A DNA stretch of 64,000 nt from Bacteroidota bacterium (GTDB taxonomy: Bacteria > Bacteroidota > Bacteroidia > UBA4408): positions 496,001 to 560,000 of the forward strand of contig JADKHO010000002.1 of NCBI GenBank assembly GCA_016721765.1. Direction: 5' to 3'. The notes beneath the pieces were generated by a model, which searched no databases, was not told the origin of the DNA, and saw only the letters and a list, made by a program, of their open reading frames with translations. Positions within the stretch are counted from its first letter, which is position 1. Each line of letters opens with the position of its first letter. The position numbers and the translations under genes are program-made. Positions 25,127-33,841 of this stretch are shown here, piece after piece.

Positions 25127-26541
25127 ATGAGAAAAGTTAATACTATGACGAAAATTCTTTTGATGATGTGTTTTAGTATTTCTCTAACAAGTTACTCAAT
25201 TGCACAGCAGAGTAGTTTTTTGAAAACCTACAACGGAAATAATGACCTTAGCTTTCTCTCTGTGGACACTGTGCATGATGGAGGTTATATCATAAGTGGG
25301 GTTGATTGTGTTTTTCATGGATGCAATTTTATGACAATTAAAGCAGATAGCATAGGCAATGAAATATGGAGGTATGAGAATAATGAATTTAATGGTAATT
25401 CATCGGGTTATTTGGATAACGGTATATTGAAAATTAGAGAGACTTATGATCATGGTTTTATCGCAATTGGAAGCATTAGAACAGATAGCACAATTGGTAA
25501 TTATGACGGATTGGTTGCGAAAATAGATAGTAGTGGAACTCTTATTTGGAAAAGGGAATACGATTTTTCTAACTATGACAGATTTATAGATGTTTATCTT
25601 GAGGATGATTCTTCTTTTGTAATATCAGGCAAAGCATTTGACAAAAGCCTACTCCTAAAATTGATAATAACGGTGACACCATTTGGTGTGAACTCGGGCC
25701 AACATTTGCTTATCCTCTCTATTTTTATCCGAGTCAGTTGATAAAGATTTCTAACCAATACATTACCGGAGGAAATACCGATTCGCTTACCTCTGGCTAT
25801 GGCTGCTTGACAATAGTGAAATATGATTCTTTAGGCCGCTTCACAGGGCTTTATAACTATTATGATACAACCGATACTTATTCTAGTGGGTCTTTTAGAA
25901 GAACAGCTCAAAATTCAATCTTAGCAAGTTCATTAATGAAATCAGGCACTCACTATTACTGTAAGATAACAGAATTTGACTTAAATGGAAATATAGTTAA
26001 CCTCTGGTATACTCCTAAAGCAGGTGAACTTGATACTGACAGCTCAATTGTCACTATAATCAATGCCTCTCTTAATTCAGATAGTCTTTATCCCAAAAGG
26101 ACAAATTTTTTCAATGATACTTCAGTTGATTACAGTTCGTTTGTATCGCCCTTTTCGACCTTTTATGATTTGCTTTCGGATAAAATAGGAAATATTTTGG
26201 CTTGTGGCACTCAAAATATTTTTGGTCGCGAAGGTTGTCTGTCTAAGTCAGTCAAATTAGGACAGATTGGAATAGATGAGATATCAACTCCTATTTCAAT
26301 TGAATTCTTTCCCAACCCTTCAAAAGAATCAGTTCATTTTCATTTAGATAAACTGCCAATTTCTCAAGGAATGTATTCTGTATCCATTATCAATTCATCA
26401 AGTCAAATTGTAAGATCCGTAAGCACAATTAATTCTTCAGATTTTACAATTGACTTATATGATTTAGCAAGAGGTATTTACTTTTTTAAAATAACTATGA
26501 ATTGTAATAAAATAGCGTCAGGAAAATTAATTCTTAACTAA
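25127..26541 (+). pseudogene. T9SS-exported repeat protein, frameshifted
   Basis: Two frames (to 25741, and from 25738 to the end) encode one secreted protein of about 471 residues. It has a signal peptide (LLMMCFSISLTSYSIAQ), repeats such as DGGYIISGVDC, GFIAIGSIRTDS and VAKIDSSGTLIWKREYDF, and a T9SS type A tail (IEFFPNPSKESVHFHL, LYDLARGIYFFKI). The switch is at about 25657-25660: adding one A to the run makes LLLK continue as IDNNGDTIWCELGP instead of ending early. Starts at 25127 and 25145 both give a good leader. It is either a miscalled A-run or a genuine disruption. Confidence 0.8.
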
Positions 26542-26593
26542 ATATAAACATATTAAAACAATAGGACAACTTCGTTGCCCACAATCCAACATC

Positions 26594-26658
26594 ATGAAAG
26601 CAAAACTATTTTTTGTATCATGCAGCACCTGCTAAGCGTTGCTTCCTGCGGTTTTTAA
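26594..26658 (+). pseudogene. Relic of a lipoprotein leader
   Basis: ATG at 26594 gives MKAKLFF and then loses frame. The shifted frame reads IMQHLLSVASCGF followed by TAA, with LSVASC matching a lipobox. Together this looks like the signal peptide of a lost lipoprotein with a small indel. Nothing coding follows before the convergent dnaJ stop at 26737. Confidence 0.4.
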
Positions 26659-26736
26659 TTGATAAAGCATTACTCAGTATGGAAGATTAAACACCAATCT
26701 GATATTCAAACTTACTCTTACCTAATCCAACTTAAA

Positions 26737-27881
26737 TCAATTAAAATACTCCTTCATACGCTCAAAAAAGCTTTTGTCTTTATTGGAAGGTTTGGGCTTA
26801 AAATTTTCGGAAGCACTTAACTGCTCCATAATTTTGCGCTCTTCTTTGCTCAGGTGTTGAGGCGTCCAAACGTTTACATTTACAAGTAAATCACCTTTTT
26901 CATAGCTGTTTAGTTCCGGCAAACCTTTTCCGCGCAAGCGTAAAATTTTATTAGCGTGTGTGCCCGGATCTATTTTAATTTTAGCCTTACCATCAATGGT
27001 AGGCACCTCAACCGTTGTGCCCAATGCAGCATCCGAAAAACTAATGTATTGTTCGAAATGTAAATTATTGCCTTCGCGTTTTAGCTGTGGATGTTCTTCT
27101 TCTTCTATCACAACCAACAAATCGCCCGGTACCCCACCTCTTGCAGCGGCATTCCTCTCCCACTCACACTTAATTGCATGCCGTCAGCCACCCCTGCAGG
27201 AATTTTAATAGAAATCGCATCTTCCGCTTTCACAATCCCATCTCCAAAACAAGTTTTGCATTTATCGCTAATAATTTGGCCTTCTCCTCCACAAGCCGGA
27301 CAAGTGCTGCTGGTTTGCATTTGCCCTAAAATGGTATTCATTACTCGGGTAGTTTGTCCGCTTCCACGACAGGTGCTGCAGGTATGAAAAGCAGAGCCGT
27401 TTTGAGCTCCGGTGCCTTTGCAATTGTTGCAGGAAACAAATTTATTTACCTTAATTTTTTTCTCTACTCCATGGGCAATGTCTTCCAAGTTTAGCTTCAC
27501 TTTTATGCGAAGGTTGCTGCCTCTATTCACTCTACGCCCACCCCCACGAGAACCGCCGCCAAATCCACCGCCAAAAATATCCCCAAAATTGCTGAAAATA
27601 TCTTCCATGTTCATGCCGCCAAATCCGCCACCACCATATCCACCACCTGCGGCTCCACCCATTCCGGCATGACCAAATTGGTCATATCTACTCTTTTTGT
27701 CAGCATTGCTTAATACATCATACGCTTCAGCCGCCTCCTTAAATTTTTCTTCCGCTGCCTTATCGCCCGGATTTTTATCGGGATGGTATTTCATCGCCAT
27801 CTTGCGATAAGACTTTTTTATCTCCTGCTCATCAGCACCTTTTGCAACACCCAATACTTCGTAATAATCTCTTTTCGCCAT
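26737..27881 (-). CDS. dnaJ: Chaperone DnaJ (single-base frameshift in the reading)
   Basis: Hsp40 co-chaperone that delivers clients to DnaK and stimulates its ATPase. The order is J domain with HPD in MKYHPDKNPGD (about 31-41), a Gly/Phe-rich linker, the zinc region (CNNCKGTGA, CSTCRGSG, CPACGGEG, CKTCFGDG) and the C-terminal substrate domain. The frame breaks at 27152-27153: the coding strand has GGAATGCC where GGAAATGCC would give GRGNAAARGGVPGDLLV. The first frame then ends at 27108 and the second continues to the normal C-terminus. An intact dnaJ would be about 381 residues, as usual. Sequence error is the likeliest cause. It is downstream of grpE in a heat-shock operon. Confidence 0.92.
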
Positions 27882-27997
27882 ATTTAAAAATCGTAAATCA
27901 TACTTTCTGCCACAGCAGCTTAAAATTCAACATCCCGTTAAAACGGAAAAATTAATGTACTAAAGCCTATTTATTTTTTTTGTTATAAAGCTTAGAT

Positions 27998-28591
27998 TTA
28001 AGCTCCCACTACAACTTTTGCAAATCGTATCACCTTGCCATTCAGCGTGTAACCCTTCTCTAACTCATCAACTACTTTACCTTTCATAGAATCGTCGGGA
28101 GCAGGAATATTGGTGATGGCTTCATGCAAATCAGCATCAAAAGCCAAGCCTTTACTCTCCATTTCAGCAAGTCCTTTTTGTTGCAATGAATTTTTAAATT
28201 TTTGAAATATCAGGTTCATACCTTCCTTCACAGCTGCTACATCACTTGCCTCCTCGGCTGCTTTAATTCCTCTTTCAAAATCATCCAAAACAGGCAATAT
28301 GGTTTTAAAAATATCTTCTCCTGCAGTTTTACTCAATTCAATTTTTTCACGGGCGGTGCGCTTACGAAAATTATCAAATTCGCTGTATAAGCGCAAAAAT
28401 TTATCATTTGCTTCAGTCAATTTTTCTGATAATACCTCTTCTTCGCTGGCTGCTGATGCCGGCAATTGCTCTTCATGAGCTGACTCTTTTTCGGAATTTT
28501 CAGTTGATTCGGATTTATTTTCAATATTCTCGGCCACGTTTTCTTGCGTTTCGCTATCCATTTTAAACAGTTTTTTAAATTTATTTTTCAT
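27998..28591 (-). CDS. grpE: Nucleotide exchange factor GrpE
   Basis: Promotes ADP release from DnaK in the DnaK-DnaJ-GrpE cycle. The 197-residue protein has an acidic, low-complexity N-terminus (about 12-55), a long coiled coil (about 55-105, with FLRLYSEFDNFRKRTAREK) and the C-terminal beta domain ending GYTLNGKVIRFAKVVVG, the standard GrpE signature. An internal ATG at residue 11 is an alternative start. It reads leftward directly ahead of dnaJ (116-base gap). Confidence 0.95.
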   Translation of the reverse strand: MKNKFKKLFKMDSETQENVAENIENKSESTENSEKESAHEEQLPASAASEEEVLSEKLTEANDKFLRLYSEFDNFRKRTAREKIELSKTAGEDIFKTILPVLDDFERGIKAAEEASDVAAVKEGMNLIFQKFKNSLQQKGLAEMESKGLAFDADLHEAITNIPAPDDSMKGKVVDELEKGYTLNGKVIRFAKVVVGA

Positions 28592-28656
28592 TGCCTGCTT
28601 TTCAAAAATCCAACCATTCTAATACTAGCGTCAAAATGGCATTTTTTTGAGGAGTG

Positions 28657-28664
28657 CAAAGATA
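28657..28664 (-). promoter_or_regulatory. -7 promoter box for grpE-dnaJ
   Basis: The minus strand reads TATCTTTG, an exact TAnnTTTG match, 65 bases upstream of the grpE start. No CIRCE element or other heat-shock operator is evident. Confidence 0.45.
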
Positions 28665-28782
28665 CTATTCTCGCACTTTTACGGAATTAAATAATTGGTA
28701 AAAATTGCATCGATTTATCCAATGGATTTTTTATCGGTTGCCTCAGCAGTAAATAATAGCTTGAAGCAAGTACTCCAAAATA

Positions 28783-28810
28783 AAAATGCCCCGCTTTTAA
28801 CGAGGCATTT
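28783..28810 (-). terminator. Rho-independent terminator of the TlpA-like gene
   Basis: AAATGCC (28784-28790) pairs with GGCATTT (28804-28810). On the minus strand the stem is followed by a T-rich tract. It sits 21 bases after the stop at 28832. Confidence 0.75.
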
Positions 28811-28831
28811 AATCATTCTATTTTGAGTTTA

Positions 28832-29374
28832 TTACTCTTTCAAAAGTTTTTTAAGTTCATCATCTAAGGCAGCTCCACGCAATGCTTTTGCAACAATTAC
28901 ACCGTCTCCGTCAAGTAAAAAATTAGTAGGAATCGAATTTACACTATACAAGCGTGCAGCTTCCGATTGCCAAAAACCCAAATCGCTCACATGGTATTCC
29001 CAAGCTAATTTATCTTTTGCGATAGCCGCTACCCAAGGCTCTTTTGATTTATCTAAAGATACACTATACACGGTAAAACCCTTTCCATTTTTAAATTTCG
29101 AATTCTTATAGGTATTGTAAGTCTTCACCACATTAGGATTTTCCATGCGGCAGGGACCACACCAGGATGCCCAAAAATCGATAAGTACAATTTTGCCCTT
29201 ATTTACCTTGGCTAAGGAATAAGACTTTCCATCAGGACTTTTAAAATTTAATTCAGGCGCCTTGTTGCCAATATTTAAACCAATTGCAGGTGCACTTCCT
29301 GTGTGACTTGTAATAAATCCAAAGCCTACAAAAGCAATGGCCAGAATCAAAATTGCTGCGTTTATCTTTTTCAT
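28832..29374 (-). CDS. TlpA/ResA-like exported thioredoxin
   Basis: A 180-residue thiol-disulfide oxidoreductase anchored or released in the periplasm by an N-terminal hydrophobic segment (about 4-22). The AhpC/TSA-type thioredoxin fold has NIGNKAPELNFKSPDGK, the redox site FWASWCGPCRMENP (Cys72, Cys75), VYSVSLDKSKEPW and the cis-Pro loop SIPTNFLLDGDG. Such proteins reduce cytochrome c apoproteins or other periplasmic thiols; c-type cytochromes are encoded about 11 kb away, but no direct link is shown. Own terminator follows. Confidence 0.9.
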   Translation of the reverse strand: MKKINAAILILAIAFVGFGFITSHTGSAPAIGLNIGNKAPELNFKSPDGKSYSLAKVNKGKIVLIDFWASWCGPCRMENPNVVKTYNTYKNSKFKNGKGFTVYSVSLDKSKEPWVAAIAKDKLAWEYHVSDLGFWQSEAARLYSVNSIPTNFLLDGDGVIVAKALRGAALDDELKKLLKE

Positions 29375-29462
29375 TTTCTTTTATGGGGTTGCTAAATTTT
29401 TGAATAAGAATGCCAAAGTTACAAAAAGTTTTAGGCCTTAAAATCCATTTTTAGTTAAATAC

Positions 29463-30779
29463 TTATTTTGCAAAGCTAATTCGCTTGATATTAGCTCCTA
29501 ATTGAATTAATCGTGTATCAATATTCTGATAGCCTCTATCAATTTGTTCAATGTTGTGAATAATGCTTTTTCCTTCGGCCGATAAGGCAGCAATTAGCAA
29601 GGATACACCTGCACGAATATCAGGCGAAGCCATTGAGATGCCTCTTAATTTGTACTTTCTATCCAAACCAATTACTGTAGCCCGGTGTGGATCGCACAAA
29701 ATAATTTGCGCCCCCATGTCAATTAATTTATCTACAAAAAACAAACGGCTCTCAAACATTTTTTGATGTACTAAAATACTACCACGTGCCTGTGTAGCTA
29801 CAACCAACACAATGCTCAACAAATCCGGAGTTAGACCGGGCCAAATAGCATCGGCAATAGTTAGTATAGAACCGTCAATAAAGGTATCAATTTCGTAATG
29901 CTCTTGCGATGGAATATAAATATCATCGCCCCTCAACTCCAATTGAATTCCCAGTTTGCGAAAGGTATCCGGAATCACGCCCAATTCGTTATAGGCAACA
30001 TTTTTAATGGTAATTTCGGATTGTGTCATTGCCGCTAAGCCAATAAAACTGCCAATTTCAATCATATCCGGAAGCATGGTGTGCTCCGTTCCTTTCAAAT
30101 ACTCCACACCTTCAATGGTGAGCAAATTGGAACCTACACCTGTAATTTTTGCTCCCATACGGTTCAGCATTTTGCACAATTGCTGAATGTAAGGCTCGCA
30201 GGCTGCATTGTATATGGTGGTTATGCCCTTTGCCATCACGGCTGCCATTATAATATTGGCAGTTCCGGTTACAGAAGCCTCATCCAGCAACATGTAACAA
30301 CCTTTTAAATTAGAGGCTTCTACTTTGTAAAAACTCTCATTGGAATCGTATTCGAATTTAGCGCCCAATTTTTGAAAACCAATAAAATGGGTATCCAATC
30401 TTCGTCGTCCGATTTTATCGCCACCCGGTTTAGGAATATATCCTTTACCAAAGCGCGACAACAATGGGCCAATAATCATAATGGAACCACGCAAGCCTCC
30501 ACCCTTCTTTTTAAATTCGGGCGAATTCAAATAATCGATGTTCACATTGTCGGCTTGAAACGAATATTTTTCAGGACCCAAGCGTTCCACTTTCACACCC
30601 AACTCTCCCAAAAGCGAAATCAATTTATTTACATCCACAATATCGGGAATGTTGCTGATGGTAACCTTTTCGGGAGTTAATAGCACAGCACACAGAATTT
30701 GTAAAGCTTCGTTTTTTGCGCCTTGCGGAATAATCTCGCCCTTTAATTTTTGACCGCCAATAATTTCGAATGCACTCAT
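29463..30779 (-). CDS. murA: UDP-N-acetylglucosamine 1-carboxyvinyltransferase (MurA), Asp variant
   Basis: Adds enolpyruvate to UDP-GlcNAc, the first committed step of peptidoglycan synthesis. The 438-residue EPSP-synthase-fold protein has GGQKLKGEIIPQGAKNEAL at the start (Lys22-Asn23), RGSIMIIGPLLSRFGKG and DIRAGVSLLIAAL near the end. The catalytic loop reads PKPGGDKIGRRRLDTHF, so the position of the usual active-site Cys115 is Asp121. Asp at this site supports catalysis but prevents alkylation by fosfomycin, as in Mycobacterium and Chlamydia. DUF4290 lies upstream on the same strand, probably in one operon. Confidence 0.95.
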   Translation of the reverse strand: MSAFEIIGGQKLKGEIIPQGAKNEALQILCAVLLTPEKVTISNIPDIVDVNKLISLLGELGVKVERLGPEKYSFQADNVNIDYLNSPEFKKKGGGLRGSIMIIGPLLSRFGKGYIPKPGGDKIGRRRLDTHFIGFQKLGAKFEYDSNESFYKVEASNLKGCYMLLDEASVTGTANIIMAAVMAKGITTIYNAACEPYIQQLCKMLNRMGAKITGVGSNLLTIEGVEYLKGTEHTMLPDMIEIGSFIGLAAMTQSEITIKNVAYNELGVIPDTFRKLGIQLELRGDDIYIPSQEHYEIDTFIDGSILTIADAIWPGLTPDLLSIVLVVATQARGSILVHQKMFESRLFFVDKLIDMGAQIILCDPHRATVIGLDRKYKLRGISMASPDIRAGVSLLIAALSAEGKSIIHNIEQIDRGYQNIDTRLIQLGANIKRISFAK

Positions 30780-30985
30780 TTTTTTTTTGTGTTATTGGTT
30801 AATTTTTATCCATTTCTAGTTACACGTTCAAGACATGCAGCCACACACATCAAGCAGCTAAGCTTAGCAAAGTATAATCATGCAAAGCGATTGAGTGCAT
30901 TTGAACAGAAATAAAAGTAGGGCTTTCCTTTACTGGAAATATGGTTAAAGAATAGAGTTTTTAAGATAGGGCTGTTAACAAAAGA

Positions 30986-31642
30986 TTAGTATTTCTTTTT
31001 GTCGCCACCCCCGTTGTTACGGTTTTTTTGTTTGCCGTTATTCATGAATTTACGCTTCTTATTGTTGTCGTTTCGCGTAGGTTGAGGCCGAGCGGCAATG
31101 TACTCTCCTGCTTGTAAACGTACGTTCTCGCGCAAGCGTAATTCACCTTTTGATAAAAGCCCAAGTTGCTCCAATATGACATCATCTCCTACTGAATCTT
31201 TATTCCAGTTCATGTAAGATTTTTTCATTTGGTTGGCGATGGCTTCCACAAAAGCATTGCGCATGTCGCCATCTTCCATAGCTTTCGCTTTGGCAATCAT
31301 ATTTTCGAGGTTTTTGCCGTAATGCTTGTAGCGGATATGATTGCTCGGATAACTCAGCATTTCGGGCTTGGTCTCAAATGTTTCTCTTGAAGGTTTTGGA
31401 TAAGGTGAATCCACATCCAACTGAAATTTAGAAATAATAAAAAGGTGATCCCACAATTTGTGCTTAAAATCATTTACATCACGCAAGTGTGGATTTAATT
31501 GGCCCATTACATCAATTATGGCTCGTGCTACTCGGTTGCGTTCTTCCTTGTCGGCAATCGTTAGAGCATGATCCACCATTTTTTGAATGTTTCGTCCGTA
31601 CTCAGAAATAACTAAGTGCGGTAATTCCGTATTGTATTCCAT
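30986..31642 (-). CDS. DUF4290 protein
   Basis: A 218-residue Bacteroidota-specific protein of unknown function, recognisable from MEYNTELPHLVISEYGRNIQ, ARAIIDVMGQLNPHLRD, FKHKLWDHLFIIS and RYKHYGKNLENMI. The body is predicted alpha-helical. The tail (residues about 185-218) is rich in Lys, Asn and Gly, a possible nucleic-acid-binding extension. It precedes murA on the same strand, a conserved arrangement in this phylum as far as I recall, hinting at a cell-envelope or division link. Confidence 0.85.
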   Translation of the reverse strand: MEYNTELPHLVISEYGRNIQKMVDHALTIADKEERNRVARAIIDVMGQLNPHLRDVNDFKHKLWDHLFIISKFQLDVDSPYPKPSRETFETKPEMLSYPSNHIRYKHYGKNLENMIAKAKAMEDGDMRNAFVEAIANQMKKSYMNWNKDSVGDDVILEQLGLLSKGELRLRENVRLQAGEYIAARPQPTRNDNNKKRKFMNNGKQKNRNNGGGDKKKY

Positions 31643-31719
31643 TTAAAATTTTTCTGATTTTTAAATCTATTCGGCTAATGCCGCCCCAACTCGTGCAGGT
31701 ATTTTCTGAATTGCTGCTT

Positions 31720-31750
31720 CAAAAGTAACACAATTCTTTTGATTCAAAAA
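31720..31750 (-). promoter_or_regulatory. Promoter for DUF4290-murA
   Basis: On the minus strand the -7 box TACTTTTG (31727-31720) fits TAnnTTTG exactly. TTTTTG (31750-31745) can serve as the -33 element with a 17-base gap. It lies in the short divergent gap with the GT-C/TPR gene. Confidence 0.5.
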
Positions 31751-31838
31751 TTTATTGCGCTGTAAATCTAATGCAAGTCTAATTTGCTTCAACTTAATAC
31801 AGAATTTATTATTTTGCGGAGGAATTACATTTTCAAAG

Positions 31839-33728
31839 GTGAAGAAAAAACAAAAAGCAAAGCTGCCTCAGCCTGACCCAAGCGCTATTACTGTAGCGGA
31901 AACCACGCAATCCTCCGCAAGGAATTACCTAAAAGAATACCTGTTCATTACCGCACTTGCTTTTACAAATTTTGGAGCCTCTATCTTTAATAAATACGCC
32001 TTAGATGATTACATTGTTCTGGTAAAAAACACTTTTGTGCAAAGAGGATTTGCCGGAATTTCAAAAATTTTGAGCAAAGACACTTTTGCAGGAATGACGG
32101 ATGCCAATCTTATGGTGCTCTCCGGTGGGCGCTATCGGCCTTTGAGCCTGGTAACTTTTGCCATCGAAAATCAGTTTTTTGACAACAATCCCGGCTTATC
32201 TCACTTTATTAATGTACTGCTTTATGCACTTACTGGCATTGTCTTGCTGCATGTTTTAGTGCGCATATTCTCCGGAAATAACCTGCTTGCATTGTGCACA
32301 ACCGTATTATTTATGGTACTTCCCATACACAGTGAGGCGGTTATAAACATTAAAGGGCGCGACGATATTATGTGCTTCCTTTTTTTCCTAATGGCAGTTA
32401 TTTGTTTATTCAAGTATGTGGATAGCACAAAATTAATATGGTTTATTTCAGCTACACTTCTTTATTTTCTGTCTTTACTCAGCAAGGAAACTGCTTTAAC
32501 TTTTGTGCTGATTTTCCCGCTGCTGCTCTATTATTTCAGTCCTTTAAAAGCGACTAAAATTATACAAACCAGTTTAGGATTTATTGCCGGTATGTTGTTG
32601 TTTTTAGCCCTGCGCTATGCCGCCACCCACGACAATGGCGCCATTCCAAGTAACGATATATTTAACAATCCATTTGCATTTATGAATGGCGAACAACATT
32701 ATGCAACTATTTTTCTAACCTGGTTGATTTATTTAAAACTGATTTTTTACCCATTGCACTTGTCTTACGATTATAATTTTAATCAAATACCAGCTACAAC
32801 TTTTAGCGATTGGCGGGTAATTCTTTCGCTTGTAATTTATACAGGTGGCTTGGTTTTGGCGTTATTTCTATTCCGTAAAAAATCCATTTATTCTTTTGCT
32901 ATTTTATTTTTTGGAATCACTTTTTCGATACTTTCTAATTTGTTTTTCAATATAGGTGCCCCAATAGCCGAGCGCTTCATGTATATGTCTTCCTTGGGCA
33001 TTTGTATTGCGGTTATTAAATTTTTAATGGATGTTGTTGATCGCTTCAGTACAAGCGCACCATCAGCCAAAAAATATACACCGGTGCTTGTTTTGGTAGG
33101 CTTAATTGTAATTGGAAGCGCCTACTTAAATATAGCGCGCTGTGCCGATTGGGAAGACAGCAACACGCTTTTTATCGCCGATGTAAAAAATGTTCCTCAA
33201 AACTCAAAAGCGAACTTAAATGCTTCCTTGGCCTATTTAAAATTAAGTGAAGACAGTATTAATAAAACGCACAATGCGGCGATGCTTGATTCAGCTAAAA
33301 AGTATATCGAAAAAGCCTTGGCAATTTATCCGGCCCGTGCCGATGGATACCTTAATATGGGTGTAATTTATTCGTGGAAAGATAATTTCGACTCAGCAGA
33401 AGTTTGGTGGGACCGCGCGCGCAATATAGAGCCCAATAGCGCCACTTTAAAGGGCTATGAAAAAGTACTTAGTGATCACTATTATAAAAAAGGATTGAAA
33501 AAAGGTGTTGATAAAGATTTTGCAGGGAGCATTGCCGATTTGCAACATGCATACCGCTATGATACACTAAATGCTGCATTAACCTATAATTTGGGTGGAG
33601 CTTTTTATACCGTTAAAGAATATGAGAAAGCAAAACTGTTTTGGAAAAAAACACTGCGTCTCGATCCAAACAATCAAGGAGCAATAGGTGGTTTAAATGC
33701 TTTGAGGTATACCCTTCGCGGGAAATAA
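31839..33728 (+). CDS. Polytopic GT-C-like membrane protein with C-terminal TPR repeats
   Basis: About 629 residues. The N-terminal about 430 residues hold some ten hydrophobic helices. A luminal/periplasmic first loop with the acidic pair NKYALDDYIVLVKN followed by RYRPLSLVTFAIE is typical of GT-C glycosyltransferases such as TMTC-like O-mannosyltransferases. HSEAVINIKGRDDIMCF is a second conserved loop. TPR repeats follow (AKKYIEKALAIYPARADGYL, DSAEVWWDRARNIEPNSATL, EYEKAKLFWKKTLRLDPNNQ). The frame is open to a TTG at 31755, but the GTG at 31839 just before MKKKQ-like lysines seems the better start; there is no ATG. Likely glycosylation of exported protein or lipid; substrate unknown. Confidence 0.72.
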   Translation: MKKKQKAKLPQPDPSAITVAETTQSSARNYLKEYLFITALAFTNFGASIFNKYALDDYIVLVKNTFVQRGFAGISKILSKDTFAGMTDANLMVLSGGRYRPLSLVTFAIENQFFDNNPGLSHFINVLLYALTGIVLLHVLVRIFSGNNLLALCTTVLFMVLPIHSEAVINIKGRDDIMCFLFFLMAVICLFKYVDSTKLIWFISATLLYFLSLLSKETALTFVLIFPLLLYYFSPLKATKIIQTSLGFIAGMLLFLALRYAATHDNGAIPSNDIFNNPFAFMNGEQHYATIFLTWLIYLKLIFYPLHLSYDYNFNQIPATTFSDWRVILSLVIYTGGLVLALFLFRKKSIYSFAILFFGITFSILSNLFFNIGAPIAERFMYMSSLGICIAVIKFLMDVVDRFSTSAPSAKKYTPVLVLVGLIVIGSAYLNIARCADWEDSNTLFIADVKNVPQNSKANLNASLAYLKLSEDSINKTHNAAMLDSAKKYIEKALAIYPARADGYLNMGVIYSWKDNFDSAEVWWDRARNIEPNSATLKGYEKVLSDHYYKKGLKKGVDKDFAGSIADLQHAYRYDTLNAALTYNLGGAFYTVKEYEKAKLFWKKTLRLDPNNQGAIGGLNALRYTLRGK

Positions 33729-33787
33729 TAGCCCCATTTCTTCGAAGGATAAATTGATTCAAGATTTTAATTGTTTCATTAAAACTA

Positions 33788-33820
33788 GAAACGCCCGACA
33801 AATAAATTGCCGGGCGTTTC
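33788..33820 (+). terminator. Bidirectional hairpin between convergent genes
   Basis: A perfect 10-bp G+C-rich stem, GAAACGCCCG (33788-33797) and CGGGCGTTTC (33811-33820), has a 13-base loop. T-runs on either side are weak. Its place between the convergent stops at 33728 and 33842 suggests termination in both directions. Confidence 0.7.
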
Positions 33821-33841
33821 AAATACTGCTTTAATATTTAC

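Noticed and set aside
27412..27672. Proline-rich open frame on the plus strand inside dnaJ
   Set aside because: It is the antisense of the Gly-rich linker of DnaJ, a common artefact.
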